The notes under the pieces were generated by a model that did no database searches, was not told the DNA's origin, and saw only the letters and a program-made list of their open reading frames with translations. Shown piece by piece: positions 1 through 5,247 of a stretch of DNA of 5,247 nucleotides (position 1 is the stretch's first letter; each line of letters starts with the position of its first letter). Source of the stretch: Sedimentisphaerales bacterium (GTDB lineage Bacteria > Planctomycetota > Phycisphaerae > Sedimentisphaerales > Anaerobacaceae); contig DAOVMB010000222.1 in assembly GCA_030630905.1 (NCBI GenBank), forward strand, positions 1-5,247, given 5' to 3'. A program made the position numbers and the translations under genes.

Positions 1-2559
1 CTTAAAGACAAACCCGAAGCACAAAAGGCCTTCAAACAGAATCAGTGGAATCACTACCGTATCGAGGCTGTCGGCGACAGAATACAAACGTGGATTAACA
101 GCGTGCCCGCTGCCGACTTGAAGGATGACATGACCTCAACGGGTTTTATCGCCCTGCAGGTTCACGGCTCCAAACATGCCGATAAGAAAATCAAGTGGCG
201 AAATATCCACATCCAGGATCTTACACGCAAAGAGAATAAAGGCCCGCTAAAGGCCCTTATCGTTGACGGGCAAAATAACCATGACTGGAAAGGCACTCCC
301 ACCGCTAATAAAGTCAGTATCCGTGCAATCCTCTCGGCTCCTTATGAAGCTGTCCGGGAATATGACTTCGGTAAATCCCGCCGGGCACTGGCGGCTATCG
401 AAGAAGAGATTCGCAACGTCCCGCCGTCTTCATTTCCGCAAATCGAGGCGAAACTTCTCAAGGCTCTGGAATCACCCAAAACATCCTTTGCCGGCAGGCA
501 GTTCGTCTGCCGGATGCTGCGTCGCATCGGCTCGGCCAAATCCGTACCGGCCCTGGCAAAAATGCTCACTGACAGGGAGCTGTCGCACATGGCGCGATTT
601 GCGCTGCAGTATATGGCTGCTCCCGAGGCCGGCGCCGCTCTGCGAGAGGCACTTCCGAAACTCGATGGCGATCTTAAGATCGGCGTTATCAGTTCTATCG
701 GCCAGCGTGGCGACCGCAAGGCCGTACCTGCGATATCAGGGCTTATTGCCGGCAGTAATACAGATATTGCTCGTGTCGCAATTGAATCTCTGGGCAGAAT
801 CGGTGCCTCAGAAGCAGCTGGATCGCTGGCGCGTGCTCAAGTGCCGGCGAGCCTTAAGCCCGCGCGTGACAATGCTTACTTGATGTGTGCCGCAAAGATG
901 CTCGACGGGGGACAGGTAAGTGAGGCCGTGAAGATCTATCGCAAGATGATTTCCCCGGCCAACAGCACATGGATTCGAATCGCCGCTTACAAAGGTTTGG
1001 TTCGTGCCGAGAAGGACAAGGCCATCCCTCTGATTCTGGCGCTGCTGAAGGACCGGGACCTTGACTTGCAGCGAGCGGCGGGAAAGTTCATGACCGAAAT
1101 GCCCGGCACGGCCGTCACCAAAGCCCTCGCTGAGCAATTTGGGAACCTTGGCGCCGACGCTCAGATTGTGCTGCTGAGCGCCCTCGAAGCACGCGGCGAT
1201 AAAGCTGCTGCGCCGTACGTCGCAGAAGCTGTCACAAGAGGCAGCGGGCCCGTTCGTCCTGCCGCGGTAAAGGCGCTTGCGGTTCTCGGCGATGCTTCCA
1301 ACGTCGAACTGCTCGCCACGGCATCGGCCGAGGACGACGAGACGGGCAAGGCCGCGATGGACAGTCTAAGCCGGCTCTCCGGCCCGGGCGTTGCCGATGC
1401 GTTGACGGCTGTCGCGCAAAGCCGTCGCATAGCCTCGGTGCGAGTAAATGTGATTGAAGCACTTATCAGTCGTAGTGAAACCGAAGCCGTGCCTGTTTTT
1501 TTCGCCGTTGCCAAAGATAATGACGTCGGCGTTCGCCAGGCTGCTTACAAAGCCTTAGGGGCGTTGTCCGGCCAGAAGGAGCTTGCCAAAATGGTATCAA
1601 TGCTTCTGGAAGTTGAAAGTGGCACAGACCGTTCCGGCATCGAACGGGCGATGATCGCGACTGTTACGCGGCTCGAAGGACCGGACGCTGCTGCCGTCAT
1701 TACGGGCCTGGGCAAGGCGGGCGACGCCGTCAAGCCTCATCTTTTGGCCGTACTCTCCCGTGTCGGGGGCCAGGAGGCTCTCGATGCCGTTCGCGGCCAA
1801 CTACTCGCCGGCAATGGTGATGTAAGAAAAGCCGCCATCCGTGCTCTGGCCGACTGGCCCGATGCGGCGCCGCTTTCGGATTTGATGAAGATTGCGAAGA
1901 CTGATCGCGATTCGACCTGCCGGGTCCTGGCACTTCGCGGCTACATTAAATTGCTGGGAATCCCCGCCAATCGCGGAGCGGCCGAGACTGTCAAATTGCT
2001 TTCCGAGGCGATGGACGTTGCAAAACGGCCCGAGGAGAAAAAAGCAGTGCTTTCGGCTCTGCCAAAATATCCGTGCGAAGAGGCGCTGGCTCTGGCGGGA
2101 AATGCGAAGAAGGATCGCGATCTTGCCGCCGAAGCCGATCTGGCCTCAAAGAAAATAAAAGAGGCCCTGCTGAATAAGAGTCTAAAAGCCGCAGCTTCAC
2201 GAAACAATAACGCTGCAAATCGTGCTCTGGACGGCGAGCGGTCAAGCCGCTGGGACACAGGCAGGCCGATGAAGCCCGGCGACTGGTTCGTGCTGGACCT
2301 CGGCGTAGAGAGTGCGATACAAGGCCTGACTCTCGATACCAGAAACTCGTCCAATGACTACCCGCGTGGGTATGAAGTCTATGTCTCTTTCGACGGCGGA
2401 AGCTGGGGCAAACCTGTGGTGACCGGCAAGGGTACCAAACCGATCACCGAAATCAAGTTCGGCAAACCTGTGCGGACCAGATTTATTAAGATCCTCCAGA
2501 CCGGCTCATCCGACAGTTGGCACTGGTCGATCCACGAGTTGAAACTTGATCTTGAATAA
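1..2559 (+). CDS. Multidomain protein, 5'-truncated by window: DUF1080 end, ThuA-like fragment, HEAT repeats, F5/8C domain
   Basis: The frame is open from base 1 and ends at TAA 2557-2559, giving 852 visible residues. A GTG at 103 is not the likely start because homologous sequence continues upstream of it. Residues 1-76 match the C-terminal part of DUF1080 (3-keto-disaccharide hydrolase), with NHYRIEAVGDRIQTWING-like and GFIALQVHG strands. Residues 83-100 (LKALIVDGQNNHDWKGTP) look like the first strand of a ThuA-like domain, but the rest of that domain is absent. From about 107 to 715 the protein is helical HEAT repeats, at least ten units such as SVPALAKMLTD and DVGVRQAAYKALGAL. Residues 726-852 form an F5/8 type C (discoidin, CBM32-like) domain with SSRWDTG, DWFVLDLG and a closing WSIHELKL. 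The family role is inferred: an exported or surface glycan-binding or glycan-processing protein with protein-binding repeats. Any signal peptide lies outside the window. The domain calls are firm; substrate and activity are unknown. Confidence 0.85.
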   Translation, partial: LKDKPEAQKAFKQNQWNHYRIEAVGDRIQTWINSVPAADLKDDMTSTGFIALQVHGSKHADKKIKWRNIHIQDLTRKENKGPLKALIVDGQNNHDWKGTPTANKVSIRAILSAPYEAVREYDFGKSRRALAAIEEEIRNVPPSSFPQIEAKLLKALESPKTSFAGRQFVCRMLRRIGSAKSVPALAKMLTDRELSHMARFALQYMAAPEAGAALREALPKLDGDLKIGVISSIGQRGDRKAVPAISGLIAGSNTDIARVAIESLGRIGASEAAGSLARAQVPASLKPARDNAYLMCAAKMLDGGQVSEAVKIYRKMISPANSTWIRIAAYKGLVRAEKDKAIPLILALLKDRDLDLQRAAGKFMTEMPGTAVTKALAEQFGNLGADAQIVLLSALEARGDKAAAPYVAEAVTRGSGPVRPAAVKALAVLGDASNVELLATASAEDDETGKAAMDSLSRLSGPGVADALTAVAQSRRIASVRVNVIEALISRSETEAVPVFFAVAKDNDVGVRQAAYKALGALSGQKELAKMVSMLLEVESGTDRSGIERAMIATVTRLEGPDAAAVITGLGKAGDAVKPHLLAVLSRVGGQEALDAVRGQLLAGNGDVRKAAIRALADWPDAAPLSDLMKIAKTDRDSTCRVLALRGYIKLLGIPANRGAAETVKLLSEAMDVAKRPEEKKAVLSALPKYPCEEALALAGNAKKDRDLAAEADLASKKIKEALLNKSLKAAASRNNNAANRALDGERSSRWDTGRPMKPGDWFVLDLGVESAIQGLTLDTRNSSNDYPRGYEVYVSFDGGSWGKPVVTGKGTKPITEIKFGKPVRTRFIKILQTGSSDSWHWSIHELKLDLE

Positions 2560-2799
2560 GCTATAGATCAAATATCAAATTTCAAAAATAAAAATTGTGG
2601 AATCATCGCTTCGCGATTATGGCATCTTAATCCGGGTTTCTCAAATAGTTTGTAACAAATGAACAGGATTTTAATAGTTTGGAGCTTATGGAGACCATTC
2701 AAGTAGGTTTCGACCATCTGATACGGGAGAACCTAATAGGTGAAGCACGCAAGGACACTCTAAGATATAGTTTTTTTCAGAACCAAAGGGCAAACTGAA
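2560..2799. other. AT-rich spacer with TCAAAT-rich tract and small hairpin
   Basis: This spacer separates the HEAT/F5/8C gene from the DUF5054 gene. Its first part (about 2567-2595) is made of reiterated TCAAAT-type words (ATCAAATATCAAATTTCAAA). A perfect 5-bp hairpin follows at 2605-2617, ATCGC-TTC-GCGAT. The hairpin has no T-run behind it on the plus strand, so it is not a clear intrinsic terminator. The A-rich tract plus GGAAT...CTTCGCGAT has the look of a dispersed intergenic repeat, but only one copy is in this window, so that is inference. A 36-codon ORF fills the second half and is listed separately. No convincing promoter was found. Confidence 0.4.
2688..2798 (+). CDS. Possible 36-aa small ORF directly upstream of the DUF5054 gene
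   Basis: ATG at 2688 opens a 36-codon frame that stops at TGA 2796-2798, leaving one base before the DUF5054 ATG at 2800. A GGAG lies at 2681-2684, only three bases from the ATG, which is closer than ideal. The peptide begins METIQVGFDHLIREN and ends FFQNQRAN; it has no signal peptide, membrane segment or family I recognise. The tight spacing would allow translational coupling, and the DUF5054 ATG itself has only a weak purine stretch (AAAGGG, 2785-2790). A random short frame is the more likely explanation, so this is a low-confidence entry. Confidence 0.15.
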   Translation: METIQVGFDHLIRENLIGEARKDTLRYSFFQNQRAN

Positions 2800-3351
2800 A
2801 TGGACCGCAGAGTCTTTCTCAAACAGACCACGGCAGCGGCCGGGACACTGGCGCTATCGCCTCTGTTCGGTGCCGGCGAGAACAAACGGCCAAGCCGGTT
2901 GGTCGAGAACGTCCATGTCATCTTCAAGACCCATCTCGACATCGGCTTTACCGATCTATCGGAGAATGTCATCCGCACCTATTTCGAGAGCTTCATTCCC
3001 GCGGCATTGTCGCTGTCGTTCTCACCTGTGATAACCAACGAAAACGGCTATCTGCTGGACAAGATGAATCATCCAGTCTCGCCTCTGGATGTCGTCGCCG
3101 ACGGCAACCGATCTCTGCACGGCGTGATACAAGGCGCAAAGTACGCTGATAGGTCAGGCGGATTTGAGCTTGATTCATCGGATGCATTCCTCGTTGCCCC
3201 CGGCCGAAAATCCTTGCTGAACTTCGACAACAGTCAACCTAAGCTCAAAGACGGACTGCATTTCTGCCTCTGTAACAACGTCTGGGGTACGAATTTCATG
3301 ATGTGGTTCGAAGACGACATACGATTTCGATTCAAACTCAGATTCAGATAA
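2800..3351 (+). CDS. Internally deleted DUF5054 (GH38-like) protein with Tat signal
   Basis: This 183-residue protein starts with a Tat-type signal: MDRRVFLK fits the twin-arginine RRxFLK pattern, followed by an Ala/Leu-rich stretch to about residue 25, so export in folded form is expected. Residues 37-70 are the N-terminal strand and helix of DUF5054, a family related to GH38 alpha-mannosidase-type folds. H45-x-D47 in KTHLDIGFTD resembles the family's metal-binding motif. From residue 71 the sequence reads as the family's C-terminal region: LSFSP, LLDKM, VSPLDVV, LVAPG, SLLNFDN and the end motif NNVWGTNF (159-166) before EDDIRFRF. Full-length relatives are several hundred residues longer, so the catalytic middle, including the expected acidic nucleophile, is missing. 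The frame is unbroken across the join near 3009/3010. The product is probably not an active glycosidase. It may be a decaying gene, a real deletion derivative or an assembly loss. The start is set by the Tat motif; the ribosome binding site is weak. Confidence 0.75.
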   Translation: MDRRVFLKQTTAAAGTLALSPLFGAGENKRPSRLVENVHVIFKTHLDIGFTDLSENVIRTYFESFIPAALSLSFSPVITNENGYLLDKMNHPVSPLDVVADGNRSLHGVIQGAKYADRSGGFELDSSDAFLVAPGRKSLLNFDNSQPKLKDGLHFCLCNNVWGTNFMMWFEDDIRFRFKLRFR

Positions 3352-3391
3352 CCGCCCCCCAGCACACACTCAATCTCTCCTTAAATTTTGC

Positions 3392-3405
3392 ACTCCGTAA
3401 GGAGT
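3392..3405 (+). terminator. Possible weak terminator hairpin after the DUF5054 gene
   Basis: ACTCC-GTAA-GGAGT forms a perfect 5-bp stem capped by a GNRA-type tetraloop, 40 bases after the DUF5054 stop. The sequence behind it is T-rich (3408-3460) but interrupted, with no clean run of T directly after the stem. It is a plausible weak or factor-assisted terminator rather than a textbook one. Confidence 0.3.
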
Positions 3406-3827
3406 CGCCAGTCTTTGCATTTGTATTTGAGTTTTCTTTGCCGTGTCTTTTGTGTTAATAGCTTCGATTTGTAATGAGCTGGACAAAGTGCCGGGCCTGT
3501 AATTTTGCATGCCAAAGGTGCTATAAAATCCTTCATTCTTAGATTAATAAACATGATGTGGAATAAGGTGGTAAAGCAATTTGGAATTTCAGATTCTCGA
3601 TTGACGATTTTAAGCTGTTAACGGCAAATTGGCAATCATAAACCGAAAATCCGGAGACAGGTTCTCATATTTCCTTGAATAACTGGAAAAATTTATGCAC
3701 CAAAAGCCGTTTTTTCTGCCGTAACAGGGGTTTATGAAAAAATATTTGAAATATTCCAATTTTGTTATCAACATTTACCCTGCGAGAAACGCTGTGAGAT
3801 ATGAATGGGTTAGTTTGCGTGGAATGT

Positions 3828-3856
3828 TTGCGCAAAAAAAGGAGTTTTTGTATTGT
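3828..3856 (+). promoter_or_regulatory. Weak candidate promoter for the small protein gene
   Basis: TTGCGC at 3828-3833 and TATTGT at 3851-3856 are separated by 17 bases and could serve as -35 and -10 boxes of a housekeeping sigma factor. Each is a partial match to TTGACA/TATAAT. The -35 box overlaps the palindrome TTTGCGCAAA (3827-3836), which could act as an operator. A start just downstream would give a leader of about 80 bases with a GC-rich hairpin at 3880-3892. Chance matches of this quality are common in AT-rich DNA. Confidence 0.2.
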
Positions 3857-3930
3857 TTTAGGGAATTTTAGGTGCGGTGGCGCCGGGGGCGCGTGAGAGG
3901 TAACTTTCCGTGCCTTCGGCTGCCGATTAT

Positions 3931-3936
3931 AAGGAG
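3931..3936 (+). promoter_or_regulatory. Strong Shine-Dalgarno site for the gene at 3945
   Basis: AAGGAG lies eight bases before ATG 3945. It is the best ribosome binding site in the window and supports both the reality and the start of the small protein gene, which otherwise lacks a recognised family. Confidence 0.7.
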
Positions 3937-3944
3937 TAATCGCT

Positions 3945-4283
3945 ATGCATAGGGACCATAACGTTTTTATTCAGGGAATTGAGCAGGAGAAAAGGCTCGA
4001 AATGACCTTTTTCAGCAGGAAACATCGCCGGGAAGTAGTAAGTCCATGTGCTCCATTGCATTACAGCAAGGGTCCGGCCGGTCCCACCACGGGGGCGAAA
4101 GGTGAGCTGGAATGTTATTATCTATGGGATTTTGGGGCTGAGAAGGGCAGTAATTTCCTGGCCTTGTCGCCGTCGGAAATAGTCAGTATGAAACTAACAG
4201 ACGATGTTTTTCACGTCCAGGAATTCTATAGCCTAAGCGGCCCGGCAGAAAAACCGGCAAAAGAACCGGATATAAATGAGTAG
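3945..4283 (+). CDS. Small hypothetical protein, possibly WYL-like
   Basis: This 112-residue protein does not match a family I can name with certainty. The start is well supported by AAGGAG eight bases upstream. It has no signal peptide or membrane segment, so it is probably cytoplasmic. The pattern is an initial helix (FIQGIEQEKR, 8-17), a beta strand with aromatics (LEMTFFS, 18-24), a basic turn (RKHRREVV), a CAPLHYS segment, then YYLWDF (58-63), FLALSPSEIVSMKL and a phenylalanine-ended strand (DDVF). That order resembles the SH3-like beta-barrel of WYL domains (helix, I/V-x-Y strand, P-x-x-L, wYL strand, f-x-L-x-x-I). If the resemblance holds, it would be a stand-alone sensor-like domain without the usual helix-turn-helix part. 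The last dozen residues (AEKPAKEPDINE) look disordered. It stands alone behind a long leader and converges with the aminotransferase gene. Confidence 0.7.
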   Translation: MHRDHNVFIQGIEQEKRLEMTFFSRKHRREVVSPCAPLHYSKGPAGPTTGAKGELECYYLWDFGAEKGSNFLALSPSEIVSMKLTDDVFHVQEFYSLSGPAEKPAKEPDINE

Positions 4284-4307
4284 ATGGGTAAATGAGTGCA
4301 TTATAAC

Positions 4308-4341
4308 TGCATTAACTCACACACATTAACTGATTAATGCA
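4308..4341. terminator. Inverted repeat between convergent genes, possible bidirectional terminator
   Basis: TGCATTAA at 4308-4315 is the exact reverse complement of TTAATGCA at 4334-4341, giving an 8-bp stem with an 18-base loop. A competing hairpin, CATTAA-CTGA-TTAATG, is nested at 4324-4339. The right arm covers the stop codon of the minus-strand aminotransferase. Position between convergent genes suits a shared terminator, but the stems are AT-rich and no T-run follows on either strand, so termination strength is doubtful. Confidence 0.3.
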
Positions 4342-5247
4342 TGATTTGTGTCAGGCCTTTTACGAGTCTTCCAATGCCTTCGGCGGCTGTGTCTTTCCGG
4401 AGGGCACCATAGGCGATGCGCAGCAGGCATTGATCTTTCATGCCGAAAGTCATGCCGGGGATGACGGCTACTTTGTGTTTTTCGATCAGTTGCTTGACAA
4501 GTCTCATAGGATTCATTTCTATGTGCACTCGCAGCAGAAAATAGAACGCTCCATCGGCACGAGGCACTGTGACCAAATCGGCGATGCTAGCCAGCTCATC
4601 CAGGCATATCCAGCGGATCTCGGCGGTCATTTCCAGCTTTTGGTGGCAGTACGACCGGCCAGCCTTCATCGTGCCGATGGCGGCCCACTGCGAAATGACC
4701 GGTGGACAGATCAGAATGGTGTCCTGTATTTTCCTAACCGACATGAAAAGATGCTCGGGTATGACCATCCAGCCGATCCGCCAACTCGCGAAGCCGTATG
4801 CTTTAGAGAGAGAAAACAGTGAAATCGTATGCTCGCCAGCCCCGGCAATTGAACCGGGCGAAAAATGCCGGGTATCGTTGTATGTGAAGTATTCGTATGC
4901 TTCGTCGCTGATGTGGTAGATACCGTTTCGACGGCAGATTTCATTGACCTTCCGTAAGTCCGATTCGCGGTAAACCGCCCCGGTCGGATTATTCGGCGAG
5001 ATGGTAACTACGGCCCTCGTTCGGTCCGTGATCGCGGCGGCGATTGCCTCCGACTGCAATTGGTAGTCGTCGTCGGTCGGTACGCAGACGGCTTTGCAGT
5101 TGGCAATCGCCACCGCCATCTCATGATTAAAATAGTACGGCAACTGGAGAATTATCTCGTCGCCCGGATCGGTAATAGCGAGAACGGCGTTCATGAATCC
5201 CATGTTCGCCCCGGCGGTTACTACGATTCGGCTGCCGTCCAGGTATA
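4334..5247 (-). CDS. PLP-dependent class I/II aminotransferase, N-terminus outside window
   Basis: About 304 residues of a fold-type I aminotransferase are visible. The frame stays open to the right edge (YLDGSRIVVTAGANMGFMNA), so ATG 5203 is internal and roughly 85-90 N-terminal residues are missing relative to the usual near-390. Numbering from that ATG, the PLP site is complete: SPNNPTG (69-75), SDEAY with the pyridine-nitrogen Asp at 100 (codon 4904-4906), SLSKAYGFASWRIGW with the Schiff-base Lys at 134 (codon 4802-4804), and the carboxylate-binding Arg at 262 in LRIAYG (codon 4418-4420). The YYFNHEMA segment and DTILICPPVISQWAA are typical of a bacterial subgroup annotated simply as PLP-dependent aminotransferase, near aspartate/aromatic enzymes. 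It would transfer an amino group between an amino acid and a 2-oxo acid in the cytoplasm; the substrate cannot be set from sequence alone. It ends at TAA 4336-4334, convergent with the small gene to its left. All catalytic residues visible are intact. Confidence 0.92.
   Translation of the reverse strand, partial: YLDGSRIVVTAGANMGFMNAVLAITDPGDEIILQLPYYFNHEMAVAIANCKAVCVPTDDDYQLQSEAIAAAITDRTRAVVTISPNNPTGAVYRESDLRKVNEICRRNGIYHISDEAYEYFTYNDTRHFSPGSIAGAGEHTISLFSLSKAYGFASWRIGWMVIPEHLFMSVRKIQDTILICPPVISQWAAIGTMKAGRSYCHQKLEMTAEIRWICLDELASIADLVTVPRADGAFYFLLRVHIEMNPMRLVKQLIEKHKVAVIPGMTFGMKDQCLLRIAYGALRKDTAAEGIGRLVKGLTQIMH

Larger units (their letters stand above)
3352..3944. other. Long AT-rich non-coding spacer (593 bases)
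   Basis: No recognisable gene lies between the DUF5054 ORF and the small protein gene. Base composition is much more AT-rich than in the flanking genes. Visible structures are a GTAA-capped hairpin (3392-3405), the odd palindrome AATATTT-G-AAATATT (3741-3755), the palindrome TTTGCGCAAA (3827-3836), a GTTTGCG direct repeat (3813-3819 and 3826-3832) and a GCGCC-GGG-GGCGC hairpin (3880-3892). A 45-codon frame at 3734-3871 has a purine stretch (AGGGG) just before its ATG but resembles nothing I know. The long leader could carry the promoter and 5' UTR of the gene at 3945. No riboswitch, RNA gene or mobile-element end could be assigned. Confidence 0.5.

Noticed and set aside
103..105. GTG at 103 as the start of the first gene
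   Set aside because: The same frame is open back to base 1 and encodes DUF1080 sequence upstream of this codon, so it is an internal valine.
342..719. Minus-strand open frame of 125 codons opposite the HEAT-repeat gene
   Set aside because: It lies entirely within a well-supported domain-bearing gene, has arginine/serine/alanine-rich shadow composition and no recognisable motif.
1941..2354. Minus-strand open frame of 137 codons
   Set aside because: It is antisense to the HEAT/F5/8C region; the plus-strand frame encodes clear domains and this one does not.
3352..3944. Mobile-element end, riboswitch or RNA gene in the long spacer
   Set aside because: No terminal inverted repeats, target duplications, transposase remnant or recognisable RNA core could be identified by eye.
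4337..4822. Plus-strand open frame of 161 codons
   Set aside because: It is antisense to the aminotransferase, whose catalytic motifs are all intact on the minus strand.
5201..5203. ATG at 5203 as the start of the aminotransferase
   Set aside because: Conserved family sequence (SRIVVTAGAN) continues upstream in the same frame to the window edge.

Overview
The window looks like a chromosomal piece from a planctomycete or another PVC-group bacterium, or a similar polysaccharide-degrading heterotroph. The evidence is domain content: a protein with the end of a DUF1080 (3-keto-disaccharide hydrolase) domain, a HEAT-repeat array and a terminal F5/8 type C domain, followed by a Tat-signal DUF5054 protein. 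The genes are moderately GC-rich and the spacers are clearly AT-rich. No rRNA, tRNA, CRISPR array, transposase or phage gene was seen.

Layout. (1) Positions 1-2559, plus strand: the 3' part of a large multidomain protein whose start lies outside the window. (2) 2560-2799: an AT-rich spacer with a TCAAAT-rich tract, a small hairpin and a 36-codon ORF ending one base before the next start. (3) 2800-3351, plus: a short ORF carrying both ends of a DUF5054 protein but not its middle. (4) 3352-3944: a 593-base AT-rich spacer with a few small palindromes, a 45-codon ORF and a weak candidate promoter. (5) 3945-4283, plus: a small unrecognised protein with a strong ribosome binding site and a possible WYL-like fold. 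(6) 4334-5247, minus: most of a fold-type I PLP-dependent aminotransferase, convergent with gene 5 and cut by the window's right edge.

The first two coding regions fit a carbohydrate-processing locus: DUF1080, ThuA-like and F5/8C domains and a GH38-like DUF5054 protein often occur in planctomycete glycan-degradation gene sets. The small protein and the aminotransferase have no evident link to that theme.

The most notable signal is that both left-hand genes look internally condensed while keeping frame. The DUF5054 ORF joins about 70 N-terminal residues directly to the family's C-terminal region. In the first gene, a typical ThuA domain opening appears for under 20 residues and then runs straight into a HEAT-repeat region. 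Either these are real in-frame deletions or fusions, or the assembly has lost sequence at two places. I see no convincing evidence of a complete new biological system here.
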